A program made the position numbers and the translations under genes. DNA of 37,249 nt from an uncultured Erysipelotrichaceae bacterium (GTDB lineage: Bacteria > Bacillota_I > Bacilli_A > RF39 > UBA660). Position 1 is the first letter of the stretch; each line of letters begins with the position of its first letter. Shown piece after piece: positions 27,921-35,312 of the stretch. The DNA is taken from NCBI GenBank assembly GCA_902773675.1, contig CACYFN010000004.1:1-37249 (forward strand), written 5' to 3'. The notes below the pieces were generated by a model. The model was given only the letters and a program-made list of their open reading frames with translations. It did no database searches and was not told the origin of the DNA.

Positions 27921-27936
27921 AATTTTGTGTTATAAT
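27908..27936 (+). promoter_or_regulatory. Promoter embedded in terminator
   Basis: TTTACA at 27908-27913, 17-nt spacer, TATAAT at 27931-27936; very short leader to ATG 27953. Confidence 0.65.
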
Positions 27937-27952
27937 CTATCTAGGTGATAAT

Positions 27953-28204
27953 ATGAAAGTTAAAGCAATTGTTAATATAGATGATTTACAAGATAAAGTA
28001 TTTAGACCAGTAGAGAGTATATTTGAAGTAAGTGAAGAAAGAGCAGAATATCTATTAAAGAATAAGGCAATAGTTATAGTAGATACAAAAGAAGAAAGTG
28101 AAAACATAATTCCGTTAGATAAAGAAAATATAAAAAAAGTTGGCAATGAATTATTAAAACACATTGATATTAAACCTAAAAAGAAAAAATCAAACAAGAA
28201 ATAG
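27953..28204 (+). CDS. Small head-region protein, unknown
   Basis: 83 residues. KVKAIVNIDDLQDKVFRPVESIFEVSEERAEYLLKNKAIVIVD is the short beta-helix pattern found in many small phage head-region proteins ('...F.V...RAEYLL..KAV..V'), followed by a Lys-rich tail (KPKKKKSNKK). It has its own promoter and terminator, one gene ahead of the scaffold. Function unknown. Confidence 0.7.
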   Translation: MKVKAIVNIDDLQDKVFRPVESIFEVSEERAEYLLKNKAIVIVDTKEESENIIPLDKENIKKVGNELLKHIDIKPKKKKSNKK

Positions 28205-28224
28205 TCTTTTTGACTATTTTTTTT
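28201..28224 (+). terminator. Terminator overlapping the capsid-operon promoter
   Basis: ATAGTC/GACTAT (6 bp, T-rich loop) followed by eight T. The -35 box TTGACT (28210-28215) is part of loop and 3' arm. Confidence 0.85.
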
Positions 28225-28238
28225 ATGTATGATACAAT
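28210..28238 (+). promoter_or_regulatory. Promoter of scaffold-capsid operon
   Basis: TTGACT at 28210-28215, 17-nt spacer, TACAAT at 28233-28238; predicted start A28245. Confidence 0.75.
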
Positions 28239-28244
28239 GTTTAT

Positions 28245-28316
28245 AGAGTTGGAAACAACTTTAATAATTAAATCTCACGAGTTCGTGGCTCGTTAAACTA
28301 ACGATAGGAGGAAATT
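28245..28316 (+). ncRNA. Structured 5' leader of scaffold-capsid operon
   Basis: The predicted first base opens a 7-bp hairpin AGAGTTG/CAACTTT with a GAAA tetraloop (28245-28262). Further on, ACGAG/CTCGT (28277-28281/28289-28293) and CGTTA/TAACG (28291-28295/28299-28303) compete for shared bases, just before the AGGAGG ribosome site. A 5'-terminal hairpin may stabilise this abundant late mRNA. Confidence 0.6.
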
Positions 28317-28847
28317 ATGAAAAGAGATGATTTAGACTTTTTAGAAAGTGAACAAGTTGAAAAAGTTATGAGTTTATATGGCAAGGCAATTGCTAAAAAA
28401 GACAAAGAGATAGAAACTTTAACTAACAATAAAAAAGAGTCAGAAGATAAAGTTGCTACTTACGAAACTAAAATCAATGAGTTCAATGAAAGTGCTAAAG
28501 ACAACGCTGATTGGAAATCTAAATATGAGGAGTTGCAAACCTCTATTAAGGAACAAGAAGCAAAAAAGAAAGCAGAAGAAGAAGATAAGATATTAACCGA
28601 TAATATCAATGCCTTGTTTGAAGGCAAAACATTTACTAGCGACTATGCGAGAAATGGACTTATGAATGATATTAAAAACGGATTAAACAATCCTAAAAAT
28701 AAAGGAAAAGGCATACAAGATTTATTCAACGAATTAACAAAGGATAAAACTGACATATTTGCTAATCCTAATCAACAAAAGGACATGGAAGGCATGGGAG
28801 ATAGTGAACAAGATAATAACACTAAAGAAATGCCAATAATATGGTAA
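28317..28847 (+). CDS. Capsid scaffolding protein (GP20-like)
   Basis: 176 residues with AGGAGG ribosome site. A long coiled coil (KAIAKKDKEIETLTNNKKESEDKVATYETKINEFNES... through EEQEAKKKAEEEDK), then NINALFEGKTFTSDYARNGLMNDIKNGLNNPKNKGKGIQDLFNELTKDKTDIFANPN, and the end TKEMPIIW. This is typical of phage minor structural GP20-type scaffolds. It directs capsid protein into a procapsid and leaves before DNA entry. Directly precedes the capsid gene. Confidence 0.88.
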   Translation: MKRDDLDFLESEQVEKVMSLYGKAIAKKDKEIETLTNNKKESEDKVATYETKINEFNESAKDNADWKSKYEELQTSIKEQEAKKKAEEEDKILTDNINALFEGKTFTSDYARNGLMNDIKNGLNNPKNKGKGIQDLFNELTKDKTDIFANPNQQKDMEGMGDSEQDNNTKEMPIIW

Positions 28848-28866
28848 AAGAAAGGAATGATTTAAA

Positions 28867-29715
28867 ATGGCAAGAATAGATGCTTTATCTATTGAATTAA
28901 GAACAACAGGAAAAGATAAGTTAAAAGAAGAATATGGTAAAGTTATTGATAATATTCAACACATAACTCTAGCATCAAGATTAAAAAACCAAGACTTATC
29001 TGGAGATCCAACAGCAGGAACTATTGAAGCAAAAAGATTTGTTAATGTAAGTGGAAAGGCTTACGGAACTGCAAGAACTAATGGTAAAGGTGATTATATT
29101 AAAGCTGAACCAGTTGTAATTGCAATTAATGATGATACTGAATATCTTGAAGAGGTTGAAGAGAAGGATATAGCTATGTATGGCGTTGGTGGTTTAATTG
29201 AAAGAAGAACTAGAAACCATCAAAATGCTCTAGCAGTAGAATTAGATACTAAATTCTTTGCTGAGGCTGTAAGTGTTGGAACTGCATTTACTCCAAGTGC
29301 AGGTGCAACTGCAGTAGAAGATGAAATTGAGGAAGCTATTCAAACAATTGAAACTACTAAAAATGATTTTGTACAAGGTGTACCTAGAAATATGATTGAA
29401 ATAGTTATGTCTCCTGCTTACTATGGTAAGTTAAGAAATAAAATCAATTCTATTTCAAACTCTAATAATTTAGGCGTAGTTCCTAACTATGAAGAAGGAA
29501 CATTTAACAACGTTCATGTTTATTCTAGTGTATTCTTACCTGCTAAGACTGATTATATAGTTATGGTTAATGGTGCAGTAGCACAACCAGTTAGAACTTC
29601 AATTTACAATCCTGAAAAAGTACAATTATCTGACGCAACTGCATTCGGATTATTTGCTTACAAAGGAACAAAAGCAGTTACTCCTGATTTAATTATCAAA
29701 AAAGTACAAGCATAA
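28867..29715 (+). CDS. Major capsid protein (HK97-like fold)
   Basis: 282 residues with AAAGGAATG ribosome site. The sequence runs ARIDALSIELRTTGKDKLKEEYGKVIDNIQ, GTIEAKRFVNVSGKAYGTAR (extended arm region), YLEEVEEKDIAMYGVGGLIERRTRNHQNALAVELDTKFF (spine-like helix), and TFNNVHVYSSVFLPAKTDYIVMVNGAVAQPVRTS near the end. Position after a scaffold and before connector proteins, length and composition all fit an HK97-fold capsid protein without a protease domain. Confidence 0.9.
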   Translation: MARIDALSIELRTTGKDKLKEEYGKVIDNIQHITLASRLKNQDLSGDPTAGTIEAKRFVNVSGKAYGTARTNGKGDYIKAEPVVIAINDDTEYLEEVEEKDIAMYGVGGLIERRTRNHQNALAVELDTKFFAEAVSVGTAFTPSAGATAVEDEIEEAIQTIETTKNDFVQGVPRNMIEIVMSPAYYGKLRNKINSISNSNNLGVVPNYEEGTFNNVHVYSSVFLPAKTDYIVMVNGAVAQPVRTSIYNPEKVQLSDATAFGLFAYKGTKAVTPDLIIKKVQA

Positions 29716-29731
29716 TTAAGGAAGTGTTTAT

Positions 29732-29890
29732 ATGAAATTCAAACAATTAAGCACAGGAGCAATGCTAGAAACAAATAATGAATTTGTTATAAAACAATTA
29801 GAAAAGTCAACTGATTATGAAGAAGTAAAGGAATTTACTAAAAAAGAAGAACCAGTTGAGGAAAAAAACGATAAAAAGAAAAATAAATAA
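29732..29890 (+). CDS. Small charged protein after capsid, unknown
   Basis: 52 residues. Starts KFKQLSTGAMLETNNEFVIKQLEKSTDYEEV, a short beta-type segment common to small genes after phage capsid genes, then a Lys/Glu tail (KKEEPVEEKNDKKKNK). Possibly a head-associated accessory. Ribosome site is AAGGAAG. Function unknown. Confidence 0.65.
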   Translation: MKFKQLSTGAMLETNNEFVIKQLEKSTDYEEVKEFTKKEEPVEEKNDKKKNK

Positions 29891-29904
29891 ATAAGGAGGG
29901 CATT

Positions 29905-30315
29905 ATGGAATTTGAAGGACAATACCTAACATACGAGGAATATATAGGTTTAGGTGGAGAACTCGACCTAATGCCTTTTAATCTATTAGAATTTGAAGCA
30001 AGAAGAAGAATTGATATAAGAACGCAAAATAGACTTAAAGATGTTGATAGTGGAGAAATACCACAAGAAGTTAAAATTTGTGAATATAATTTGATAAATA
30101 GTATAAATGGATTTGCAAGTGCAATGACTAATATTTCTAATAATGGAAATGTTGCTAGTTTTAATAGCGATGGTTATAGTGAAAGTTATATAACACCTGC
30201 ACAAATACAAGATGTTGTTAAATCAAAAAGTGCTGAACTTGATGATATAGTTAGAACTTACTTGTTAGGAGTAATTTTTAACGAACAACACTTGATGTAT
30301 TTAGGAGTTGACTAA
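29905..30315 (+). CDS. Head-tail connector (adaptor) protein
   Basis: 136 residues with AAGGAGG ribosome site. LTYEEYIGLGGELDLMPFNLLEFEARRRIDIRTQNRLKD is the gp6/gp15-like adaptor start seen in Gram-positive phages, followed by helices and a C-terminal LDDIVRTYLLGVIFNEQHLMYLGVD. It should ring the portal and extend the DNA channel. Stop overlaps the next start. Confidence 0.82.
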   Translation: MEFEGQYLTYEEYIGLGGELDLMPFNLLEFEARRRIDIRTQNRLKDVDSGEIPQEVKICEYNLINSINGFASAMTNISNNGNVASFNSDGYSESYITPAQIQDVVKSKSAELDDIVRTYLLGVIFNEQHLMYLGVD

Positions 30316-30668
30316 TGGTTGTTAATTCAAGTGTGACTATTTATCATAAAGACGGATTAGACATAGCGACACATTTAGAAAAATGGACTAGACATAACTA
30401 TGATAAAGTGTGGTTCTTTGGTGGGAAAGGTGCTAGTACAAATAAAGGATATGACAATGCTAATGACGTACAGGTGCGAATACCCTACGACCTAAATAAT
30501 GGTTTAGATATAAATGATTTTGCAATTGGTGATATCATAGTGCAAGGCACACTTGATACTGATATAAGAACACAAAAAGATTTAAAAGACTATTTAATTT
30601 ATAATGTTACGAGCATAACTAACAATAACTTTGGTAAATCTAAACATATTCATCTTGGAGGTAAATAA
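30315..30668 (+). CDS. Head closure/minor capsid 1-like protein
   Basis: 117 residues. SVTIYHKDGLDIATHLEKWTRHNYDKVWFFGGKGASTNKGYDNANDVQVRIPY... and GDIIVQGTLDTDIRTQKDL fit the Minor_capsid_1/DUF6751-type small beta proteins in the connector cluster, which act at head closure. Located between adaptor and minor-capsid-2-like gene, starting on the adaptor stop. Confidence 0.75.
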   Translation: MVVNSSVTIYHKDGLDIATHLEKWTRHNYDKVWFFGGKGASTNKGYDNANDVQVRIPYDLNNGLDINDFAIGDIIVQGTLDTDIRTQKDLKDYLIYNVTSITNNNFGKSKHIHLGGK

Positions 30669-31090
30669 TGCCTGTTAAAATGCAACCAACAAGTAGTATT
30701 AAAGCACATTTAGGAATTGAACCAAATGGACGGGTACAAAAGAAATTCCAAAGTCTATGTTATAGATATATGGATAAGTACGTTCCTAGATACGAAGGTA
30801 ATTTAAGGAAAAATGTTGACTTAAGCAATCCAACACAGATTGTTTATAATAGTCCATATGCGCATTATCAATACGAAGGTAAACTTTATGTAATGGATAA
30901 TGGCAAAGGTGCTTATTATAATCCTAAATATGGTTTTTGGAGTGACAAAGGTGTTGCTAAACATAATAGTGGCAAAGATTTAATTTATCACACTGCTGGA
31001 ACAGGCGACCATTGGGATAAACGAATGGTAAGTGCCGAAATGAGTGACTTAGTTAAAGATTTACAAGCCTATATAGATAGAGGTGCATAA
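30668..31090 (+). CDS. Minor capsid 2-like / HK97 gp10-like connector protein
   Basis: 140 residues. MDKYVPRYEGNLRKNVDLSNPTQIVYNSPYAHYQYEGKLYV...YHTAGTGDHWDKRMVSAEMSDLVKDLQAYI is the pattern of minor capsid 2 (gp10-like) proteins: helix with 'K.VP...G.LR', 'Y.SPYA.YQ..G', and 'G..WD..M......'. It functions at the head-tail joint or in tail completion. Confidence 0.82.
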   Translation: MPVKMQPTSSIKAHLGIEPNGRVQKKFQSLCYRYMDKYVPRYEGNLRKNVDLSNPTQIVYNSPYAHYQYEGKLYVMDNGKGAYYNPKYGFWSDKGVAKHNSGKDLIYHTAGTGDHWDKRMVSAEMSDLVKDLQAYIDRGA

Positions 31091-31518
31091 TGGAATATGA
31101 AGATTTAAGAATATCAAAGTTGCGTGAATATTTGTTTGGAGTTATAAATACCCTTACCGAAAATAGAAACTATCAAATAAATGCTGATATGTTAAGTAAT
31201 GATATAGATAATTATAGTCTTGATAAGATACCAACCGCTAGCGTTGTAGAACGTTGGATAATGGGTATTGAAATACATAGAGATGTTTATTCATTTAGAA
31301 GTCGCATGGCTTATTCGCAAGACACTATTGATAATTTAAGTAATATAGGTTTCTTTGAACAATTTGAAAATGCTATAAAAACTAATAATGACGAAGGCAT
31401 ATTGCCTAATATTGATAATATACAAAGTATTGAATGTTTAAATTGTGGCACGTTGAATAATACTGATGGCGTAACTGCTGAATTTAACATTCAAATACAA
31501 ATAACTTATAGAAAGTAA
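31090..31518 (+). CDS. Tail terminator / minor capsid 3-like protein
   Basis: 142 residues, start on the previous stop. YEDLRISKLREYLFGVINTL then beta segments (IPTASVVERWIMGIEIHRDVYSFRSRMAYSQD) and the final strand TAEFNIQIQITYRK fit the minor capsid 3/tail terminator family, which caps the tail tube. Position right before the tail tube gene supports this. Confidence 0.78.
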   Translation: MEYEDLRISKLREYLFGVINTLTENRNYQINADMLSNDIDNYSLDKIPTASVVERWIMGIEIHRDVYSFRSRMAYSQDTIDNLSNIGFFEQFENAIKTNNDEGILPNIDNIQSIECLNCGTLNNTDGVTAEFNIQIQITYRK

Positions 31519-31527
31519 GGTGAAAAA

Positions 31528-32049
31528 ATGACAAAAGTAGATGTAAGTAAATTAATACCTAGTGACATTGAAAAGTTAGATAGAGATAATTCGCTAATGA
31601 CTTTCTTAGATGTAACACCAAGTGCTAATTCAATGCAACTTGAAGTATTAGGTATTGGTATAACTGATTTTGGTATAGCATATAATCCACAAGTAGACCA
31701 AGAAAAATGGATTATAGAAAAGAATGCTAGAAACGTACACAGCTCTAACCAAAAACAAGGTAGTGTAACACAAACAGCTTATAAAGGTGACCCAGTATTT
31801 GAATTTGTCGCTAATGGTAGAGATAAGTTAAATTACAAGACACATATAGTTGATGTTGACATATTTGCTGAAGAAAATGGCAGTTATCCCGCTAAATTGA
31901 CTGATGGTATAATTGCAATAACTCAATTTGCAAATGAAGATGCAGTTGTAGAATATGATTTATATTACGATGGAGACGCTGTTGAAGGAACAGTAACGTT
32001 TGATAGTAGTACTGGAAAACCAACTTTTACAGCAACAGCAAGTTTATAA
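31528..32049 (+). CDS. Major tail tube protein
   Basis: 173 residues. Beta-rich with LMTFLDVTPSANSMQLEVLGIGITDFGIAYNPQVDQEKWIIEKNARNVHSSNQKQGSVTQTAYKGDPVFEFV, then FANEDAVVEYDLYYDGDAVEGTVTFDSSTGKPTFTAT. This is the normal form of siphovirus tube proteins in Gram-positive phages; no sheath protein is encoded. A strong hairpin follows. Confidence 0.87.
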   Translation: MTKVDVSKLIPSDIEKLDRDNSLMTFLDVTPSANSMQLEVLGIGITDFGIAYNPQVDQEKWIIEKNARNVHSSNQKQGSVTQTAYKGDPVFEFVANGRDKLNYKTHIVDVDIFAEENGSYPAKLTDGIIAITQFANEDAVVEYDLYYDGDAVEGTVTFDSSTGKPTFTATASL

Positions 32050-32056
32050 AACCTTA

Positions 32057-32093
32057 AAGAGGGTTAGAGGTAGAATCCTCTAATCTTCTTTTT
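32057..32093 (+). terminator. Long hairpin after tail tube gene, terminator-like
   Basis: 32057-32070 pairs with 32077-32090 (14 pairs with two G-U, loop TAGAAT), then T-rich sequence. It may reduce expression of the downstream chaperone and tape-measure genes relative to tube protein. Confidence 0.78.
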
Positions 32094-32124
32094 AAATATT
32101 AGAAAGATAGGAGATAATAAAATA

Positions 32125-32613
32125 ATGGAAAATTTTATTAAGTTAAATAAAGATGATATATTAAAATTAGAAATAGTAACAAGTGATGGAGAAAAAACAG
32201 GTAATTACTTAGAATTTAATTTGGAAGATATAGAGTTGCCTTTAAAATATCAGGAGTTACTAGAAAAAGATGAAAAGAATAAAAAGAATTTAAGAAATCA
32301 ATTGTTGATAATTGAGAAAAGACAAGATGTTAAAGGCAAGAAATTATTTTCTAAAAATCAAGAAGATGAGATTAAAGCATTAAATGACTTTTTTAAAAAA
32401 GAAAAAGATATATATGACTTGTTTTTAGGTAAAGGTGGATTTGATAAATTGTTAAATGGTAGGAATATGACATGGACTATATTTGAAGAGATAGACGAGT
32501 TAATAGTTAATCAAATATTGCCACATTTAGATTTAAGTATGACAAGAATACAAGATAAAGTTAAAGAGAAATATAGTCAAGCAGTTGCTAGAAATAAAGA
32601 AGTGTTGAAATAA
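32125..32613 (+). CDS. Tail assembly chaperone (gpG-like)
   Basis: 162 residues with TAGGAGAT ribosome site. Acidic, helical (FIKLNKDDILKLEIVTSDGEKTGNYLEFNLEDIELPLKYQELLEKDEKNKKNL...), placed between tube protein and the Gp15-like gene, the position of tail chaperones. It ends where the next gene starts (TAATG), so any frameshift product is not needed to reach it. Identity is by position and general character. Confidence 0.72.
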   Translation: MENFIKLNKDDILKLEIVTSDGEKTGNYLEFNLEDIELPLKYQELLEKDEKNKKNLRNQLLIIEKRQDVKGKKLFSKNQEDEIKALNDFFKKEKDIYDLFLGKGGFDKLLNGRNMTWTIFEEIDELIVNQILPHLDLSMTRIQDKVKEKYSQAVARNKEVLK

Positions 32614-33203
32614 TGTATCCTGAATATGTAGAAGTTGAAGATAAAAGATATAAGATTAATACTGACTTTAGAGTTGCTATCGAATGTAATAGGATAGCCG
32701 AAGATGATAGTATAGGCAATTTAGAACGTGCTATGGCTATCATATACACACTTTTTGGTGATGAAGGTATAAATACACCAGAGCATTATGAAAAGTTGCT
32801 AGAATTGGCTCAAAAATACCTTTTATGTGGCAAAGAGATAGATAATGATAGCATTGAAAAACTTGATATGGATTTTATAGAAGATATGGACTATATTGAG
32901 GCTAGTTTTATGAGTGACTATCATATAGATTTAACAAATATAGAAATGCACTGGTGGAAATTTAACAATCTTATGAATGGGTTGTCTAATAGTGAGATGG
33001 GTAATTGTTGCGTATTAAATAGAATTAGAAATTTAAGGACGTTTGATGTTAGTGAAATTAAAGATAAAAAAGAACGTGACAAAATACTTAAAGCTAAAAA
33101 GCAAGTAGAATTAAAAAAATATAAAGAGAAAAATAAGAAGAAAGCAACTGAAAAAGAAAAGCAAAGTGCTATGAATTTCTTAAATAAGTTAAGAAAGGAG
33201 TGA
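32613..33203 (+). CDS. Tail assembly protein, bacteriophage Gp15 family
   Basis: 196 residues. YVEVEDKRYKINTDFRVAIECNRIAEDDSIGNLERAMAIIYTLFGDEGI and IEASFMSDYHIDLTNIEMHWWKFNNLMNGLSNSEMGNCCVLNRIRNLRTFDVSEIKDKKERDKILKAKKQVEL match the Gp15 family, the second chaperone-like gene before the tape measure. Basic C-terminus (KKYKEKNKKKATEKEKQ). Starts on the previous stop. Confidence 0.85.
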   Translation: MYPEYVEVEDKRYKINTDFRVAIECNRIAEDDSIGNLERAMAIIYTLFGDEGINTPEHYEKLLELAQKYLLCGKEIDNDSIEKLDMDFIEDMDYIEASFMSDYHIDLTNIEMHWWKFNNLMNGLSNSEMGNCCVLNRIRNLRTFDVSEIKDKKERDKILKAKKQVELKKYKEKNKKKATEKEKQSAMNFLNKLRKE

Positions 33204-33207
33204 TTAG

Positions 33208-34914
33208 ATGAATGGAGAAGTTGTAATTGGTGTTGGCTTAGATACAAAAAGTTTTGACAAACAAATTGAAGAAGTTGAATACCAATTAAAGCAAATTGAT
33301 TATGAATTATCACACGCTAAGGAATTAAAACTTGATAGTAGAACTATAAAAGAATACGAATTGAAAGCTGAAAAATTAACTAATCAATTAGCTTCATTAA
33401 GACAAAAGCAAGAAGATTTGAATAAAAGCAATCTTTCGCAAATTCCAACACAATTAAATACTATTGGCAATGGTGTTGAAGGTGTTATTAAAAAAATTAC
33501 ACGATGGGGATTAGCTTTGTTTGGAATAAGGTCAATGTACAATTTTATTAGGGGTTCAATGAGTACGCTTTCAGGATATAATGAACAATTAGCAACTGAT
33601 GTTGAATACATAAGATTTGCACTTGCTAGTACATTGCAACCAGTAATTGAAAAAATAATACAACTTGCTTATACATTGTTACAATATATAGGTTATATTG
33701 CTAAAGCGTGGTTTGGTGTTAATATATTTGCAAATGCTAGTACAAAAGCATTTCAAAGCAATAATAAAGCATTAAAAGACAGCAACAAACAAGCAAAACA
33801 ATTACAAAAAACACTTGCTGGATTTGACGAAATGAATGTGTTACAAGATAATACTGATACTGGTGGAAAAGATACTTCTGGTGGTGGTGTATCTGCACCT
33901 AGTATGGATTTATCAAATTGGGAAAAAGTAGAAATTCCAAAATGGGTACAATGGATAGCAGATAATAAAGATAAAATTCTTGACTTTTTTTTAGAATTAG
34001 GAATATTAATTAGTGCTATAAAATTAGCGAAGTTTTTATCTATGTTAGGTGTTAGTACTTCTGTAATTGGTGGAATAGTTGCAATTGTTGGAGGCTTAAT
34101 TATATTTATTAAAGGTATAATTGATTATCTTAAAAATCCAACATGGGAGAATTTTAGCAAGATACTTGCTGGAATAGCAGTAATTGCTGCTGGTGTATTA
34201 TTAATTTTTGGTGCAATACCTGCTTTAATTGTGGCGATAATAGGTGTAGTTATAGCTTTAGGTGTTGCTATATATAAAAATTGGGATACGATAAAGAAAA
34301 CATTATCAAAAGTAGGTGCATGGATAAACGACAATATTATAAAACCTGTTGCTAATTTCTTTAAAGGATTATGGAATGGAATTATTAATGGTGTAAAAGG
34401 TGCTGTTAATAATATTAAAAATTTCTTTAATTCAATTCCAAGTTTCTTTAGTGGTATTGTAAACAGAATAAAAGGCTTCTTTTCTAACGTTGGTAGCGTT
34501 GCTGGTAGCATTATAGCTGGTGCATTCAAAGGCGTTGTAAATGGTGTTTTAAGGACAATAGAAAATGTTTTAAATTCACCAATAAGAACTATAAACACAT
34601 TAATAAGTACAATAAATAAATTACCTGGTGTGAATATTGGAAGATTGCCTACATTTTCACTACCTAGATTAGCCAAAGGTGGCATTGTTAATATGCCTAG
34701 TAGGGGCGTGCCTATTGGTGGTGCAATTGCTGGTGAAAGAGGTGCTGAAGGCGTTATACCTTTAACTGATTCACAACAAATGGCTTTATTAGGTGAAGCA
34801 ATAGGTCGCTATATAACAGTAAATGCTAACATTACTAACACAATGAATGGTCGTGTAATAAGTAGAGAAATACAGAGGGTGCAAAATAATAGTAATTTTG
34901 CAATGAATAGGTGA
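33208..34914 (+). CDS. Tail tape measure protein
   Basis: 568 residues with AAAGGAG ribosome site. N-terminal coiled coil (DKQIEEVEYQLKQIDYELSHAKELK... to about 75), several hydrophobic segments (LGILISAIKLAKFLSML; SVIGGIVAIVGGLIIFIKGII; ILAGIAVIAAGVLLIFGAIPALIVAIIGVVIALGVAIYKNW), then Gly-rich helices and the end PRLAKGGIVNMPSRGVPIGGAIAGERGAEGVIPLTDSQQ, typical of tape measure C-termini. By the usual ~0.15 nm per residue, the tail would be roughly 85 nm. Hydrophobic parts may insert in the host membrane for DNA entry. Confidence 0.93.
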   Translation: MNGEVVIGVGLDTKSFDKQIEEVEYQLKQIDYELSHAKELKLDSRTIKEYELKAEKLTNQLASLRQKQEDLNKSNLSQIPTQLNTIGNGVEGVIKKITRWGLALFGIRSMYNFIRGSMSTLSGYNEQLATDVEYIRFALASTLQPVIEKIIQLAYTLLQYIGYIAKAWFGVNIFANASTKAFQSNNKALKDSNKQAKQLQKTLAGFDEMNVLQDNTDTGGKDTSGGGVSAPSMDLSNWEKVEIPKWVQWIADNKDKILDFFLELGILISAIKLAKFLSMLGVSTSVIGGIVAIVGGLIIFIKGIIDYLKNPTWENFSKILAGIAVIAAGVLLIFGAIPALIVAIIGVVIALGVAIYKNWDTIKKTLSKVGAWINDNIIKPVANFFKGLWNGIINGVKGAVNNIKNFFNSIPSFFSGIVNRIKGFFSNVGSVAGSIIAGAFKGVVNGVLRTIENVLNSPIRTINTLISTINKLPGVNIGRLPTFSLPRLAKGGIVNMPSRGVPIGGAIAGERGAEGVIPLTDSQQMALLGEAIGRYITVNANITNTMNGRVISREIQRVQNNSNFAMNR

Positions 34915-34922
34915 GGTGTAAT

Positions 34923-35312
34923 ATGTTATTAAATAAAGATTCTTTTAAAATAAATAATGTATCAATGGCTCCATATTTAGTGCAAATAGAATTTGGAAGA
35001 AATAAATTGTGGGGGCCAGATACTGGTAGAAATTTGCGAGGAAAAACCACTGGCACATTTTTAGGAATTGTAAATAAATACAAATTGACTTTTAGGAAAC
35101 TAACACAACAAGAGTTAGAATTACTAGCACCAATATTGGATAGTGCATGGCAATCCACTTATGCTTATGATCCAATATTAAAACAATATGTTACAATCGA
35201 AACATATACAGGGGATTGGGCAACTTTAAATAAATCAACATTTACAAATGTAGCTAAAGCAAATGAAAGTTTTGATATAAGTGTAATTGCAACAGAACCG
35301 AGGTTATATTAA
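34923..35312 (+). CDS. Tail protein, distal (DUF6711-like)
   Basis: 129 residues from ATG 34923 (AGGTGAGGTG ribosome site); upstream GTG 34911 is rejected because it lies inside that site. SFKINNVSMAPYLVQIEFGRNKLWGPDTGRNLRGKTTGTFLGIVNKYKLTFRKLTQQELELLAPILDSAWQSTYAYDP is typical of a small tail protein between tape measure and tail hub, in the position of Dit. Beta-rich. Stop overlaps the next start. Confidence 0.78.
   Translation: MLLNKDSFKINNVSMAPYLVQIEFGRNKLWGPDTGRNLRGKTTGTFLGIVNKYKLTFRKLTQQELELLAPILDSAWQSTYAYDPILKQYVTIETYTGDWATLNKSTFTNVAKANESFDISVIATEPRLY

Noticed and set aside
32057-32650. Programmed -1 frameshift joining the two tail chaperone genes
   Set aside because: The second gene has its own start overlapping the first stop (TAATG), and I saw no clear X-XXY-YYZ slippery site with a downstream structure at the junction.
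34125-34685. 186-codon open frame on the - strand
   Set aside because: It is antisense to the tape measure gene, has no ribosome site, and its hydrophobic/proline-rich translation is what the codon bias of the real gene produces. The same applies to the other - strand frames (for example 5165-5539, 6349-6717, 32921-33313).
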